Assembly (NCBI GenBank): GCA_944388125.1
Contig: CALXHO010000004.1
Location: forward strand, 16,781 to 80,780
Reading direction: 5' to 3'
Length of the DNA stretch: 64,000 nucleotides
Source: an uncultured Gemmiger sp.
GTDB lineage: Bacteria > Bacillota > Clostridia > Oscillospirales > Ruminococcaceae
The notes below the pieces were generated by a model. That model was not told where the DNA came from and searched no databases. It worked only from the letters and a program-made list of their open reading frames with translations. Within the stretch, counting starts at the first letter, position 1, and every line of letters starts with the position of its first letter. Of the stretch, positions 15,889 to 24,448 are shown one piece after another. The position numbers and the translations under genes were made by a program.

Positions 15889-16704
15889 ATGCTGCAAAAA
15901 GAATTGTTGTACGCGGCCCTGGGCACAGGCTTTACCTGCCTGGCCACCGTTCTGGGTGCCGCCATGGTATTTTTCTTCAAAAAAGAGATGGGCGAACTGA
16001 CCCAGAAGCTCTTCCTCGGCTTTGCCGCGGGCGTCATGGTGGCGGCCTCAGTGTGGAGCCTGCTCATCCCGGCCATGGAGATGGCCGAACAGCAGGCGGC
16101 CCCCGGCACGCCCAAGGCCCTGGCGGTGGGATTGCCCGTCTTTGCGGGCTTTGCGGCGGGGGCAGCCTTCCTGCTGCTTCTCGACCAGCTGATGCCCCAC
16201 CTGCACATGGGCAGCGACGAACCGGAGGGCCTGCCCGCCCGGCTCAAGCGCACCACCATGATCGTGCTGGCCGTCACGCTGCACAATATCCCCGAGGGCA
16301 TGGCCGTGGGCCTGACCTTCTCGGTGGCGGCGGCGGACCCCTCCCAGGGGGCACTGGCCGGGGCGGTGGCCCTGGCTCTGGGCATGGCCCTGCAGAACTT
16401 CCCCGAGGGCGTAGCGGTATCCCTGCCCCTCAAGGCCCAGGGCATCGGCAACGGCAAGGCCTTTGTCTGCGGCGCGTTGTCCGGTGTGGTGGAGCCGGTG
16501 TTCGGCCTGCTCATCGTGCTGGCGGCGGGGCAGGCGGTGACCGTCATGCCCGGGCTGCTGGCCTTTGCCGCCGGCGCCATGCTGTATGTGGTGGTGGAGG
16601 AACTCATCCCCGAGGCACGCCTGGGGGAACACTCCAATACCGGCACCCTCAGCGTATTGACCGGCTTCCTCGTCATGATGATGCTGGACGTTTTCCTTGG
16701 CTGA
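15889..16704 (+). CDS. ZIP-family divalent metal transporter
   Basis: A 271-residue integral membrane protein with about eight hydrophobic helices. The two ZIP signature helices are plain: TLHNIPEGMAVGLTFSVAAA (helix 4) and GMALQNFPEGVAVSLPL (helix 5), carrying the H-N-x-P-E-G metal site. The cytoplasmic loop between helices 3 and 4 is short with HLHMGSDEPE, a histidine/acid patch. It resembles ZupT/GufA-type transporters, which bring in zinc, iron or manganese; the exact metal is not predictable. The gene lies 67 bases after cls and ends at a bidirectional terminator. Confidence 0.93.
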   Translation: MLQKELLYAALGTGFTCLATVLGAAMVFFFKKEMGELTQKLFLGFAAGVMVAASVWSLLIPAMEMAEQQAAPGTPKALAVGLPVFAGFAAGAAFLLLLDQLMPHLHMGSDEPEGLPARLKRTTMIVLAVTLHNIPEGMAVGLTFSVAAADPSQGALAGAVALALGMALQNFPEGVAVSLPLKAQGIGNGKAFVCGALSGVVEPVFGLLIVLAAGQAVTVMPGLLAFAAGAMLYVVVEELIPEARLGEHSNTGTLSVLTGFLVMMMLDVFLG

Positions 16705-16716
16705 AACCACAATAAA

Positions 16717-16772
16717 AGAAGGCTCCCTCCTCCCGCGTCCGTCCGGACGGCAGGGAAGAGGGAGCCTTTTTC
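16717..16772. terminator. Bidirectional terminator between the ZIP and YoaK-like genes
   Basis: AAGGCTCCCTC pairs with GAGGGAGCCTT around a loop that itself holds GTCCGGAC; runs of U occur on both sides (TTTTT to the right, TTTTATT to the left in the other direction). Confidence 0.9.
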
Positions 16773-16791
16773 TGTTGTGTTTGAGAGGAGG

Positions 16792-17520
16792 TCAGCCGGC
16801 GGAATGGTGGTCGTCCCACCGCTGCCAGATCCACACCACGAAGAGGATGGCAGCGCACAGGAACATGAGGCGGGTCTCCATGAGGTAGGTGAGGTAGACG
16901 CCGCCCAGAATGCCCCCGAAGAAGGCGATGAACACCGCAATGTAGATGAGGGTGATGCGGCGTTCCTGGCGGGCCTCCTCCTGGGAGGCGGGGGTCAGGC
17001 CGCGGCATTTCTGGCGCCAGATGGTGGCGTGGAGCGTCATCTGGCGGAGGTTGTTGGTGGTGAACAGGGTGGACACCGGCACGCCGTGGAGCGCCGTGAA
17101 GGTGTTGTACTGCAAGGCCGAGGCAAAGAACACCGGCCACAGGTACATGGCAGGGGAGATGGCGGACAGCTGCTCAAAGGGCAGAAGACCCTGCAGCAGG
17201 AAGCAGGCGGTCTCAATGAGCAGGCAGCAGCGCTTCCACCGCCGCTGGTCGCCGCCGAACCAGAGGTAGGGCAGGCGGATGGACAGATAGATACCCAGAA
17301 TAAACAGACCCACGGCGGCGGTGCGGGACCAGACGCCCGCCCATTCACCGCTGTGGATCTCGGACGCCAGGCTGATGATGTTGCCGGTCTGGGCGTTGGC
17401 AAACACATGAGAGCAGTATACACTGCCGAACGAACCCGCAAACCCGGCATTGACGGCCAGGGCGGCAAACCGTGCCTCCTCCCGCCGGGGCGCGGGCAGA
17501 GAGATAGAATGGCTGTACAT
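16792..17520 (-). CDS. YoaK/DUF1275-family membrane protein
   Basis: A 242-residue protein with six hydrophobic segments. The pattern NAGFAGSFGSVYCSHVFANAQTGN in the first third, with the family's 'G-N' after T-G, and LQYNTFTALHGVPVSTLFTTNNLR in the middle are DUF1275 hallmarks. Function of this family is unknown; some members are proposed as transporters. I start at ATG 17520 because GGAGGGG is next to it; the reading could be extended upstream to 17610 without similarity. It is a single-gene unit between terminators. Confidence 0.88.
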   Translation of the reverse strand: MYSHSISLPAPRREEARFAALAVNAGFAGSFGSVYCSHVFANAQTGNIISLASEIHSGEWAGVWSRTAAVGLFILGIYLSIRLPYLWFGGDQRRWKRCCLLIETACFLLQGLLPFEQLSAISPAMYLWPVFFASALQYNTFTALHGVPVSTLFTTNNLRQMTLHATIWRQKCRGLTPASQEEARQERRITLIYIAVFIAFFGGILGGVYLTYLMETRLMFLCAAILFVVWIWQRWDDHHSAG

Positions 17521-17669
17521 GATAGACCCCTCCTTCTGTTGCGGAGGAAAAGCGGCCCCCGCACCGCCGCGGCTGCATCCCCATGCGGCCGCGCACTTTC
17601 CCGGCAACAAGTATACAGCAGGGATGCGGGGATGTCAAAGGCTGTCGGAGCAGCGGGAAAAATCCCCGC

Positions 17670-17703
17670 AAAAATCCCCGGGCCTGCGGGGGCAGGTCCG
17701 GGG
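17670..17703 (-). terminator. Terminator of the ABC exporter operon
   Basis: Read on the minus strand: CCCCGG-A-CCTGC, loop CCCC, GCAGG-C-CCGGGG, then ATTTTTG. It lies about 25 bases after the stop of the second ABC gene. Confidence 0.85.
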
Positions 17704-17726
17704 AAACAGGAATGATGGAAAGAAAC

Positions 17727-19577
17727 TCAGGCGGTGACGTCCTCGAACTGGCTGTTGTACAGGTCGGCGTAGAATCCGCCCTGGGCCAGCAGTTCGTCGT
17801 GGGTGCCCTGCTCCACAATGTCGCCGTCCCGCATGACCAGGATGAGGTCGGCGTCCTTGATGGTGGACAGCCGGTGGGCGATGACAAAGCTGGTGCGGCC
17901 CCGCATCAGGTTGTCCATGGCCTTCTGGATGCGCTGCTCGGTGCGGGTATCCACCGAGCTGGTAGCCTCGTCCAGGATCAGGATACGGTTGTCGGCCAGA
18001 ATGGCCCGGGCGATGGTCAAAAGCTGCTTCTGGCCCTGGCTGACGTTGGAGGCGTCCTCGTTGAGCTCCATCTGGTAGCCGCCGGGCAGGGTGCGGATGA
18101 AGTGGTCGGCGTGGGCAGCCTTGGCGGCGGCGATGACCTCGTCGTCGGTGGCGTCCAGACGGCCGTAGCGGATGTTCTCCATGATGGTGCCCTTGAACAG
18201 CCAGGTGTCCTGCAACACCATGCCGAAGCCCTCCCGCAGGGCGCTGCGGTCAAAGTCCCTGACGTTGTGGCCGTTTAACAGGATGGCGCCGGAGTCCACA
18301 TCATAGAAGCGCATGAGCAGCTTGACCATGGTGGTCTTGCCGGCCCCGGTGGGACCCACGATGGCCACCTTCTGGCCCGGCTTCACGTCGCAGGTGAAGT
18401 TGTGGATGATGGTCTTGTCGGGGGTATAGCCGAACTTGACGTGATCGAAGCGGACGGTGCCGTCGATGACGGAGGGGTCGGCCCGGCGGGCGGGATCGGC
18501 CTTCTGGTCTTCCTCCTCCTCGCCCAGGAATTCAAAGACGCGCTCGGCCGCGGCGGCCATGCTCTGGAGCATGTTGGACACCTGGGCCAGCTGCTGGATG
18601 GGCTGGGTGAAGTTCTTGACGTACTGGATGAAAGCCTGGATATCGCCGATGGTGATGATGCCCCGGGCGGCAAAGATGCTGCCCACCACGGCCACCGCCA
18701 CATAGCCCAGGTTGCCCACAAAGGTCATGACGGGCATCATCAGGCCGGAGAGGAACTGGCTCTTCCAGGCGGACTCGAACAGCTTGTTGTTGGCCTTGCC
18801 GAAGTCCTCCAGCACCGCCTCTTCCCGGTTGAATGCCTTGACCACGTTGTGACCGGAGTAGATCTCCTCCACCTGGCCGTTGACCACGCCCAGGTAGTTC
18901 TGCTGGTCCTTGAAGTACCGCTGGCTGAAGCGGACCACCAGCAGCACCAGAACGATGGACACCGGCAGGATCAGGATGGCGATGAGGGTCATCTGGGGGC
19001 TGATGGACAGCATCATGATCAGCACGCCGATCATGGTGGTGATGCTGGTGATGAGCTGGGTGACGCTCTGGTTCAGGCTCTGGCCCAGGGTGTCGATATC
19101 GTTGGTGATGCGGCTCAGAACCTCGCCCACCGTGCGCTTTTCAAAGTAGGCGAGGGGCAGGCGGTCGATCTTTTCGGAGATCTGGCGGCGGAAGTCGTAG
19201 CAAAGCCGCTGGGACATGCCGCTCATCAGCCAGCCCTGGATGAAGCTGAACCCGGCGGACAAAAGATACATGCCCAGCAGAATCAGCAGGATCTTTCCGA
19301 TGTAGCCGAAGTCGATGCTGCCGGTGCCGGTGATCATGGCGTACCAGCCGGTGGCCAGGGCAGTGGTGGCCTTGGCCAGGATCTTGGGTCCCGCAATGTT
19401 GAAAATGGTGGACAGGGCCGCAAACACCAGCACGGCAAAGAAGGCCATGCGGTATTTGCCCAGGGCGTTCAGAAGGCGCCGCAGGGTGCCGGTCAGGTCC
19501 TTGGGCTTTTCCACGGCGCCGGGGCCGTGGCCCATGGGCCCGCGCCCCATGGGGCCGCGTCTTACAGGTTCTGCCAT
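17727..19577 (-). CDS. ABC exporter half-transporter, catalytically intact subunit
   Basis: A 616-residue fused permease/ATPase. After a Gly/Pro/Met-rich cytoplasmic start (PMGRGPMGHGP) come six membrane helices (about 40-320) of the type-I exporter fold. The nucleotide-binding domain has Walker A GPTGAGKTTMVKLL (about 408-421), Q-loop, the signature NVSQGQKQLLTIARAI (S-Q-G-Q), Walker B ILILDEATSSVDTRTE with the catalytic Glu, and switch His in IAHRLSTI. It pairs with the gene just upstream, whose stop overlaps this start by one base. Such heterodimers export drugs, peptides or lipids; the substrate is unknown. A MarR repressor leads the operon, which suggests induction by a small toxic compound. 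Confidence 0.93.
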   Translation of the reverse strand: MAEPVRRGPMGRGPMGHGPGAVEKPKDLTGTLRRLLNALGKYRMAFFAVLVFAALSTIFNIAGPKILAKATTALATGWYAMITGTGSIDFGYIGKILLILLGMYLLSAGFSFIQGWLMSGMSQRLCYDFRRQISEKIDRLPLAYFEKRTVGEVLSRITNDIDTLGQSLNQSVTQLITSITTMIGVLIMMLSISPQMTLIAILILPVSIVLVLLVVRFSQRYFKDQQNYLGVVNGQVEEIYSGHNVVKAFNREEAVLEDFGKANNKLFESAWKSQFLSGLMMPVMTFVGNLGYVAVAVVGSIFAARGIITIGDIQAFIQYVKNFTQPIQQLAQVSNMLQSMAAAAERVFEFLGEEEEDQKADPARRADPSVIDGTVRFDHVKFGYTPDKTIIHNFTCDVKPGQKVAIVGPTGAGKTTMVKLLMRFYDVDSGAILLNGHNVRDFDRSALREGFGMVLQDTWLFKGTIMENIRYGRLDATDDEVIAAAKAAHADHFIRTLPGGYQMELNEDASNVSQGQKQLLTIARAILADNRILILDEATSSVDTRTEQRIQKAMDNLMRGRTSFVIAHRLSTIKDADLILVMRDGDIVEQGTHDELLAQGGFYADLYNSQFEDVTA

Positions 19578-21796
19578 CAGGATACACCCCCTTCGGTGGA
19601 ATTGAGGCCGAGCTCTTTCTGGCTCAGCTGGCTCTTTGCGATCTCCTGGTACTCGGGGCAGGTCTCCATCAGCTCACTGTGGCGGCCCCGGCCGACGATG
19701 CGGCCTTCGTCCAGCACCAGGATCTGGTCGGCGTGCAGCACCGTGGAAATGCGCTGGGCCACGATGATGACGGTGGCGTCGCCGGTCTTTTCCCGCAGGG
19801 CCCGGCGCAGGACCACGTCGGTCTTGTAGTCGAGGGCCGAGAAGCTGTCGTCGAACAGATAGACCTTGGGCGCCTTGGCAATGGCCCGGGCGATGGACAG
19901 GCGCTGCTTCTGGCCGCCGGACACGTTGGTGCCGCCCTGGGCGATGGGACTTTCAAAGCCCTCGGTCTTGGCGGTGATGAAGTCGGTGGCCTGGGCGATG
20001 TCGGCGGCCTTGTGCATGTCGTCGTCGGTGATGAAGCTGCCGCCGAATTTCAGGTTGCTCTCGATGGTGCCGGAGAAGAGCACGCCTTTCTGGGGCACAT
20101 AGCCCAGCTGGGCGCGCAGCGTCTGCTGGGGAATGCTGCGGATGTCCACGCCGTCCAGCGTCACGCTGCCTTCCGTCGCATCGTAGAAGCGGGGGATCAG
20201 GTTGAGCAGGGTGGACTTGCCGCAGCCGGTGGCACCGATGATGGCGGTGGTCTTGCCCGGCTCGGCGGTAAAGTCGATGTCGGTCAGGGCGTCCTCGTCG
20301 GCGCCGGGATAGCGGAAGTGGACATGGTCAAAGCGGATGACGCCCTTCCAGTCCTTGCGGTCCAGCCCGGCGGGCAGCGCCTCGGGCTTGGGGTCCTCGA
20401 TGACCGGCTCGGTGCGCAGCACTTCCTCAATACGGTCGGCGGCCACGCCGGCACGGGGCAGCATGATGGAGATGACTGTCAGCATGAGGAAGGACATGAC
20501 GATCTGCATGGTGTAGGTGATGAAGGCGATGAGGTCGCCGATCTGCATGCCGCTCTCCGCCATGGCGTGACCGCCGAACCAGACGATGAGCAGGGTGGTG
20601 CCGTTCATGATGAGCATCATGGCGGGCATCATGAAGGTCATGACCCGGTTGGTGAACAGCTGGGTGCGCATGAGGTCCTTGCTGGCGGCGTCAAAGCGCT
20701 GTTCCTCGTACTTCTCCCGGGAGAAGGCGCGGATGGGCATGATGCCGGTGAGGATCTCCCGGCTGACCAGGTTGAGGCGGTCCACCAGGGTCTGCATGAG
20801 CTTGAACTTGGGCAAAGCCACCTGCACCAGGACCAGGACGATGGCCATGAGCAGCGCCACCGCCACCACAATGATCCAGGACAGGCCGGTGGCGGTGCCA
20901 GCCACCCGGATGATGCCGCCGATGCCCAGGATGGGGGCGTAGGCGACGATGCGCAGCAGCATGACGGAGGTCTGCTGGACCTGCTGGATGTCGTTGGTGG
21001 TGCGGGTGATGAGGGAGGCGGTGGAGAAGCGGTCGGTCTCGGCGTTGGAGAAGGAAACGACCTTGCTGAACACCTGGCGGCGCAGGTCGCGGCCGATGGC
21101 AGCGGACACCCGGGAGGCAATGAAGCCCACCGACACGGCGGCAGCCACCATGAGCAGGCTGTACAGAAGCATCTGCCCGCCGGTGGAGAGCAGATAGGAC
21201 ATCTGGACGTCACCGTCGATGCCCTGGGCCTGGTATTCCAGCCGGACCAGCTGCACCGCCTGGGAGGCCAGGGTGCTCTCGGTGTCGGGGGCAAGGCTTG
21301 CCTGGGCGGAGGCCATCTGGTCCAGCATGGCCTGGTGGTCAAAGCCGGGCTGGGCGGCTGCTGCGCTCACCATGGCGGCAGCGGCGTCCAGGTCCTGGGC
21401 CTCGGGCAGGGCGGTCTCCACCCCCTGGCGCTTGGCCGACTGGGACGCCGCCGCCATGTAGAGGGCCACGTCGGGCATGGTCAGATCGGAAGCCAGGGTG
21501 TCGGCATCGGCGGTATCCAGCAGGGCGCGGACGCCGCTTTCATCGGCGGGGGCGTAGGCGGCTTCCAGGGCCGCGGCCTCCTCGTCGGGCATCAGGATCT
21601 TGAGGGCCTGGAGCGTGGTGTCGCGCACAGTATCGGGCAGGGCACTGTCCACGCCGCCCTGCTGGATGCCCACGTCGACGATGTCCGACGTGTAGCCCGG
21701 CAGGGCAAGGTCACAGCTTGCCTGTACGATGAGCAGCGCCACCACAGCCAGGCAGGCGACCCAGTGTTTGCCCAGGTTTCGGAAAATATTGAGCAT
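19577..21796 (-). CDS. ABC exporter half-transporter with large extracytoplasmic insertion and degenerate ATP site
   Basis: A 739-residue fused permease/ATPase, about 120-150 residues longer than usual. The excess is between helix 1 (about 13-30) and helix 2 (about 205-235): a soluble Ala/Asp/Gln-rich stretch, roughly residues 45-195, expected outside the membrane, as in the BmrD-type partner of heterodimeric exporters. The nucleotide-binding domain has Walker A GATGCGKSTLLNLI (about 520), signature NVSGGQKQRLSIARAI, and Walker B VYLFDDSFSALD, where Asp replaces the catalytic Glu. H-loop is AQRIST (Gln instead of His). So one ATP site is degenerate and the partner supplies the active site. 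It starts with RBS AAGGAGG 76 bases after the MarR gene. Confidence 0.92.
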   Translation of the reverse strand: MLNIFRNLGKHWVACLAVVALLIVQASCDLALPGYTSDIVDVGIQQGGVDSALPDTVRDTTLQALKILMPDEEAAALEAAYAPADESGVRALLDTADADTLASDLTMPDVALYMAAASQSAKRQGVETALPEAQDLDAAAAMVSAAAAQPGFDHQAMLDQMASAQASLAPDTESTLASQAVQLVRLEYQAQGIDGDVQMSYLLSTGGQMLLYSLLMVAAAVSVGFIASRVSAAIGRDLRRQVFSKVVSFSNAETDRFSTASLITRTTNDIQQVQQTSVMLLRIVAYAPILGIGGIIRVAGTATGLSWIIVVAVALLMAIVLVLVQVALPKFKLMQTLVDRLNLVSREILTGIMPIRAFSREKYEEQRFDAASKDLMRTQLFTNRVMTFMMPAMMLIMNGTTLLIVWFGGHAMAESGMQIGDLIAFITYTMQIVMSFLMLTVISIMLPRAGVAADRIEEVLRTEPVIEDPKPEALPAGLDRKDWKGVIRFDHVHFRYPGADEDALTDIDFTAEPGKTTAIIGATGCGKSTLLNLIPRFYDATEGSVTLDGVDIRSIPQQTLRAQLGYVPQKGVLFSGTIESNLKFGGSFITDDDMHKAADIAQATDFITAKTEGFESPIAQGGTNVSGGQKQRLSIARAIAKAPKVYLFDDSFSALDYKTDVVLRRALREKTGDATVIIVAQRISTVLHADQILVLDEGRIVGRGRHSELMETCPEYQEIAKSQLSQKELGLNSTEGGVS

Positions 21797-21871
21797 GGGA
21801 CAATCCTCCTTGCAAATCGGGGCTTGGTTTCGGGTGGAAAGAACGGGGATGGGACCCGGCGGGAAAGGCGA

Positions 21872-22336
21872 TCATTCCTCCCGGGCAAGCTCGGCCTGCA
21901 TGGCCTGCTCCCAGGTGGAAAGATCGTCCAGCATCCGGGCGAAGGTTTCCTCCCCCACCCGGTCAATGACCCGGTGCATGTACTCCCGCATGCGGTCCTC
22001 GGCCTTCAGGCGGATGGCTTCGCCCTTGTCCGTCAGGCGCACCAGGGCCTTGCGGTGATCGCCGGGGTCGGGGATGCGCTCCACCAGCCCGTTTTCCTCC
22101 AGCTGCCGCAGGGTGCGGGAGACGGCGGGGGCCAGCATGCGCAGACAATCCGGCAGCGCCGACACCGGCACCGCGCCGTCCTGGCCGTTTTGCCGGATGA
22201 TGTAGTGCAGCCGTTCCAGCATGGCCAGCTCGCTGCGGGGACGGTCGGGATAGGCCTGCTGAATGCTCGTCTGCATGGTTTTGCGGATCTGCCAGAACAG
22301 CTGGACCAGGTCGCTCAGCGCGTGATCCGATTCCAT
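21872..22336 (-). CDS. MarR-family transcriptional regulator
   Basis: A 154-residue winged-helix protein. Helix-turn-helix at about 55-90: VPVSALPDCLRMLAPAVSRT, then LRQLEENGLVERIPDPGDHRKALVRLTDKG, the classic MarR wing with D-x-R/H-R-K. N- and C-terminal helices form the dimer interface. ATG 22336 (MESDHAL) is chosen over an upstream ATG at 22372 because GGTGG-GGA lies before it and the operator overlaps the longer version. It heads an operon with the two ABC exporter genes and probably represses itself and the exporter until a ligand binds. Confidence 0.92.
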   Translation of the reverse strand: MESDHALSDLVQLFWQIRKTMQTSIQQAYPDRPRSELAMLERLHYIIRQNGQDGAVPVSALPDCLRMLAPAVSRTLRQLEENGLVERIPDPGDHRKALVRLTDKGEAIRLKAEDRMREYMHRVIDRVGEETFARMLDDLSTWEQAMQAELAREE

Positions 22337-22364
22337 AGTTCCACCACCTTTCCTTGGGAAGATA

Positions 22365-22397
22365 CTTAACAAATGGTAAAACTTAACGTTTGTTAAG
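22365..22397. promoter_or_regulatory. Tandem MarR-type operators
   Basis: CTTAAC-GTTT-GTTAAG (22382-22397) is a perfect dyad, and next to it CTTAACAAATGGTAAA (22365-22380) is an imperfect copy. They share CTTAAC, lie 17 bp apart and sit 29-61 bp upstream of the MarR start, where autoregulation is expected. Confidence 0.75.
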
Positions 22398-22505
22398 AAT
22401 CAACTGTACGCAACATTATACCCCGTTCCACTGCAGATGCAAGAGGCAAATCCAAGAATTCTAAAATTGTTCACAAATTCTATGCGGTGATTTTGGACAG
22501 AATGC

Positions 22506-22551
22506 AAAAAGCACCCCCGCCGGAATGCCTTGCGGCCCCGGCGGGGGTGCT
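22506..22551 (-). terminator. Terminator of the GNAT/aminotransferase operon
   Basis: AGCACCCCCGCCGG pairs with CCGGCGGGGGTGCT; on the minus strand it is followed by TTTTTGCATT. Confidence 0.88.
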
Positions 22552-22584
22552 GTCGTTGTGAAATTGTGGAAAACCTGGCGGCGC

Positions 22585-23082
22585 TTATCCCAGGGCGCAT
22601 CGATACCGCGCACCTTTGGGCGTCTGAGCATAAGGGACAAAGCCCAGCCCTTCAAACAGGGCACGGGAAGCGGTGTTGAAGGAATAGATTTCGTTCACAT
22701 ACAATTCCTGCCATCCAAGGCGGCGGGCCCGTTCCATCAGCGCTGCGACGGTGCGGCGGCCGATGCCCTGGCCGCGGAGATCTTTGCGCCCGATGACGAT
22801 GGGAAGATCCTCCGGCCACAGCGTCACATCCCCCACCGGCTCAAAGGTGCCGCCGGGGGCGCGCCACTCGATCCAGTAAAGCTCGCCGTGCTGTTCCAGG
22901 TATCGGTACATTGCCGTGAGATGGGGCATGTCGTAAGGGTCGGTCTTTCCGTCCACCAGCATCAGGGTTTCAGGGTCCTGGTACCAGGGCAGGGCAAAGG
23001 CAAACCCGCTTCCGGCTCTTTTCAGGCGCAGGGTGGGATCTATCGTAAGAATGTCAGGCTGTTGGATGCCGGGAATGGGCAT
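22585..23082 (-). CDS. GNAT-family N-acetyltransferase
   Basis: A 165-residue protein. The acetyl-CoA-binding motif A is clear: PIVIGRKDLRGQGIGRRTVA (about 108-127; R-x2-G-x-G), followed by motif B LYVNEIYSFNTASRALFEGLGFVPYAQ, in which Asn and the LFEGLGF turn are typical. The N-terminal part is family-variable. ATG 23082 follows AGAGAGG; the reading extends further upstream only by overlapping the aminotransferase gene. It is 16 bases downstream of that gene, so the two are one operon. Substrate unknown; peptide, amino acid or small amines are all possible. Confidence 0.87.
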   Translation of the reverse strand: MPIPGIQQPDILTIDPTLRLKRAGSGFAFALPWYQDPETLMLVDGKTDPYDMPHLTAMYRYLEQHGELYWIEWRAPGGTFEPVGDVTLWPEDLPIVIGRKDLRGQGIGRRTVAALMERARRLGWQELYVNEIYSFNTASRALFEGLGFVPYAQTPKGARYRCALG

Positions 23083-23098
23083 AGGTTTTTCGCCTCTC

Positions 23099-24271
23099 TC
23101 AGCCCAGGATGCCGCTGGCGGCAATGGCCTGGACGGCGGCCTGGATGCGCTCCACCGGCATGGTGAGGGCAAAGCGGACATAGCCCTCCCCGGAAGGCCC
23201 GAAGCTGGAACCCGGGGTGCAGATGACCCCGGCCTTCTCGATGAGGTCCATGCAGAAGGTCATGCTGTTGGTGTAGCCGCCGGGCAGGGGCGCCCAGACG
23301 AACATGCTGCCGTGGCTGTCGGGCACATTCCAGCCGATGCTGCGCAGTCCGCCGCACAGGGCATCCCGGCGGCGCTGGTACTCGGCGCACTGGGCCCTGA
23401 CGCCGTCCAGGGGGCCGGTGAGGGCGGCGATGGCTGCCTTCTGGATGGGCAGGAACATGCCGAAGTCGATCTGGGTGCGCAGCTTCTTGCAGGCGGCGAT
23501 GACGTCCCGGCGGCCCACCAGGAAGCTGATGCGGGCGCCGGTGACGTTGAAGCTCTTGCTCAGGCTGAAGAACTCCACGGCCACCTCCTCGGCACCGGGG
23601 GTGTTGAAGACGCTGCCGCCCACCTTGCCGTCAAAGATGATGTCGCTGTAGGCGTTGTCGTGGATGAGCAGGATGTCGTGCTTGCGGCAGAAGTCCACGA
23701 TCTCCCGGTAGAGCTCGGGGGAGCCCACGCTGCCCACCGGGTTGGCGGGCAGGGAAACCAGCATGTACTTGGCCCGGTCGGCCACGTCGTCGGGGATGGT
23801 GGAGACGTCGGGCAGGAAGTTGTGCTCCTTGGTCAGATGGTAGTACCAGGGCTCGGCGCCGCCCAAAAGCGATCCGGTCATGAAGACAGGGTAGCAGGGG
23901 TCGGGCAGCAGCACCAGGTCGCCGTCGTTGCACAGGGCCATGCCCAGGTGGCCGATACCGTCCTGGCTGCCGGAAAAGCTCATGACCTGGTCGGGGGTCA
24001 GGCCCTCCACGCCGAAGCGGCGCTTGTAGTAGGCGCAGACTGCCTCCAGCATTTCGGGGATGTCCCGCAGGCTGTACTTCCAGTTTTCGTCCGACTGGGC
24101 GGCGTCGATGAGCGCCTGCTTGATGTGGGGAGCCGGCGGAAAATCGGGCGTGCCCACCGAAAGATTGTACAAAGCCTTGCCCTGCTGTTCCAGCGCGACT
24201 TTTTTGTCGTTGAGCGCGGCGAAGATCTCAGGCCCGAACAGGTCGAGACGCTTGGAAAACTGCATATTCAT
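23099..24271 (-). CDS. PLP-dependent class I/II aminotransferase (DapL/AspC-like)
   Basis: A 390-residue fold-type I enzyme. It has LYNLSVGTPDFPPAPHIKQALIDAA at the start, the substrate segment WKYSLRDIPEMLEAV, SFSGSQDGIGHLGMAL, LVSLPANPVGSVGSPELYREI with the conserved Asn, HDNAYSDIIFDG with the cofactor Asp-Tyr pair, and the Schiff-base lysine in FFSLSKSFNVTGARISFLVGR. The G-S-Q-D-G motif and SLSKSFNVTG are close to LL-diaminopimelate aminotransferase relatives, but a broad alanine/aspartate transaminase is as likely. Start is ATG 24271 or the ATG six bases on (24265), which has a better spaced GAGGGGG. The longer reading to 24790 runs against a divergent gene. Confidence 0.9.
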   Translation of the reverse strand: MNMQFSKRLDLFGPEIFAALNDKKVALEQQGKALYNLSVGTPDFPPAPHIKQALIDAAQSDENWKYSLRDIPEMLEAVCAYYKRRFGVEGLTPDQVMSFSGSQDGIGHLGMALCNDGDLVLLPDPCYPVFMTGSLLGGAEPWYYHLTKEHNFLPDVSTIPDDVADRAKYMLVSLPANPVGSVGSPELYREIVDFCRKHDILLIHDNAYSDIIFDGKVGGSVFNTPGAEEVAVEFFSLSKSFNVTGARISFLVGRRDVIAACKKLRTQIDFGMFLPIQKAAIAALTGPLDGVRAQCAEYQRRRDALCGGLRSIGWNVPDSHGSMFVWAPLPGGYTNSMTFCMDLIEKAGVICTPGSSFGPSGEGYVRFALTMPVERIQAAVQAIAASGILG

Positions 24272-24338
24272 AACCCCCTCACAGGTGGCGGACCTCGGCA
24301 AAATGCGGGTGTGCTGCCGGGTCCGCTGCATAATTTTC

Positions 24339-24367
24339 ATTGTAGCAGTCCTGCCCCGCCGATGCAA
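24339..24367 (-). promoter_or_regulatory. Promoter of the aminotransferase/GNAT operon
   Basis: Minus strand TTGCAT (24362-24367), 17-bp spacer, TACAAT (24339-24344). Confidence 0.75.
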
Positions 24368-24385
24368 GCCAAAATTCGCCCTGTA

Positions 24386-24414
24386 TTGCAGCAAACCGCT
24401 CCGCGTGCTACAAT
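24386..24414 (+). promoter_or_regulatory. Promoter of the 182-residue membrane protein
   Basis: TTGCAG (24386-24391), 17-bp spacer, TACAAT (24409-24414), 34 bp before the ATG. It is back to back with the minus-strand promoter 20 bp away. Confidence 0.78.
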
Positions 24415-24448
24415 CACAAAAGAGATTGCTGCACGGAGGAACTGCCTT

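Noticed and set aside
14334-16940. An 868-codon minus-strand frame over cls and the ZIP gene
   Set aside because: Shadow of two well-identified plus-strand genes in GC-rich DNA; the translation is low-complexity and it spans a terminator.
19679-22369. An 896-codon plus-strand frame over the ABC and MarR genes
   Set aside because: His/Gly/Asp-rich shadow translation opposite clear ABC-transporter genes; no promoter or ribosome site.
22585-23181. Longer start for the GNAT gene
   Set aside because: It would overlap the aminotransferase by more than 80 bases and adds a low-complexity Pro/Ser stretch with no family similarity.
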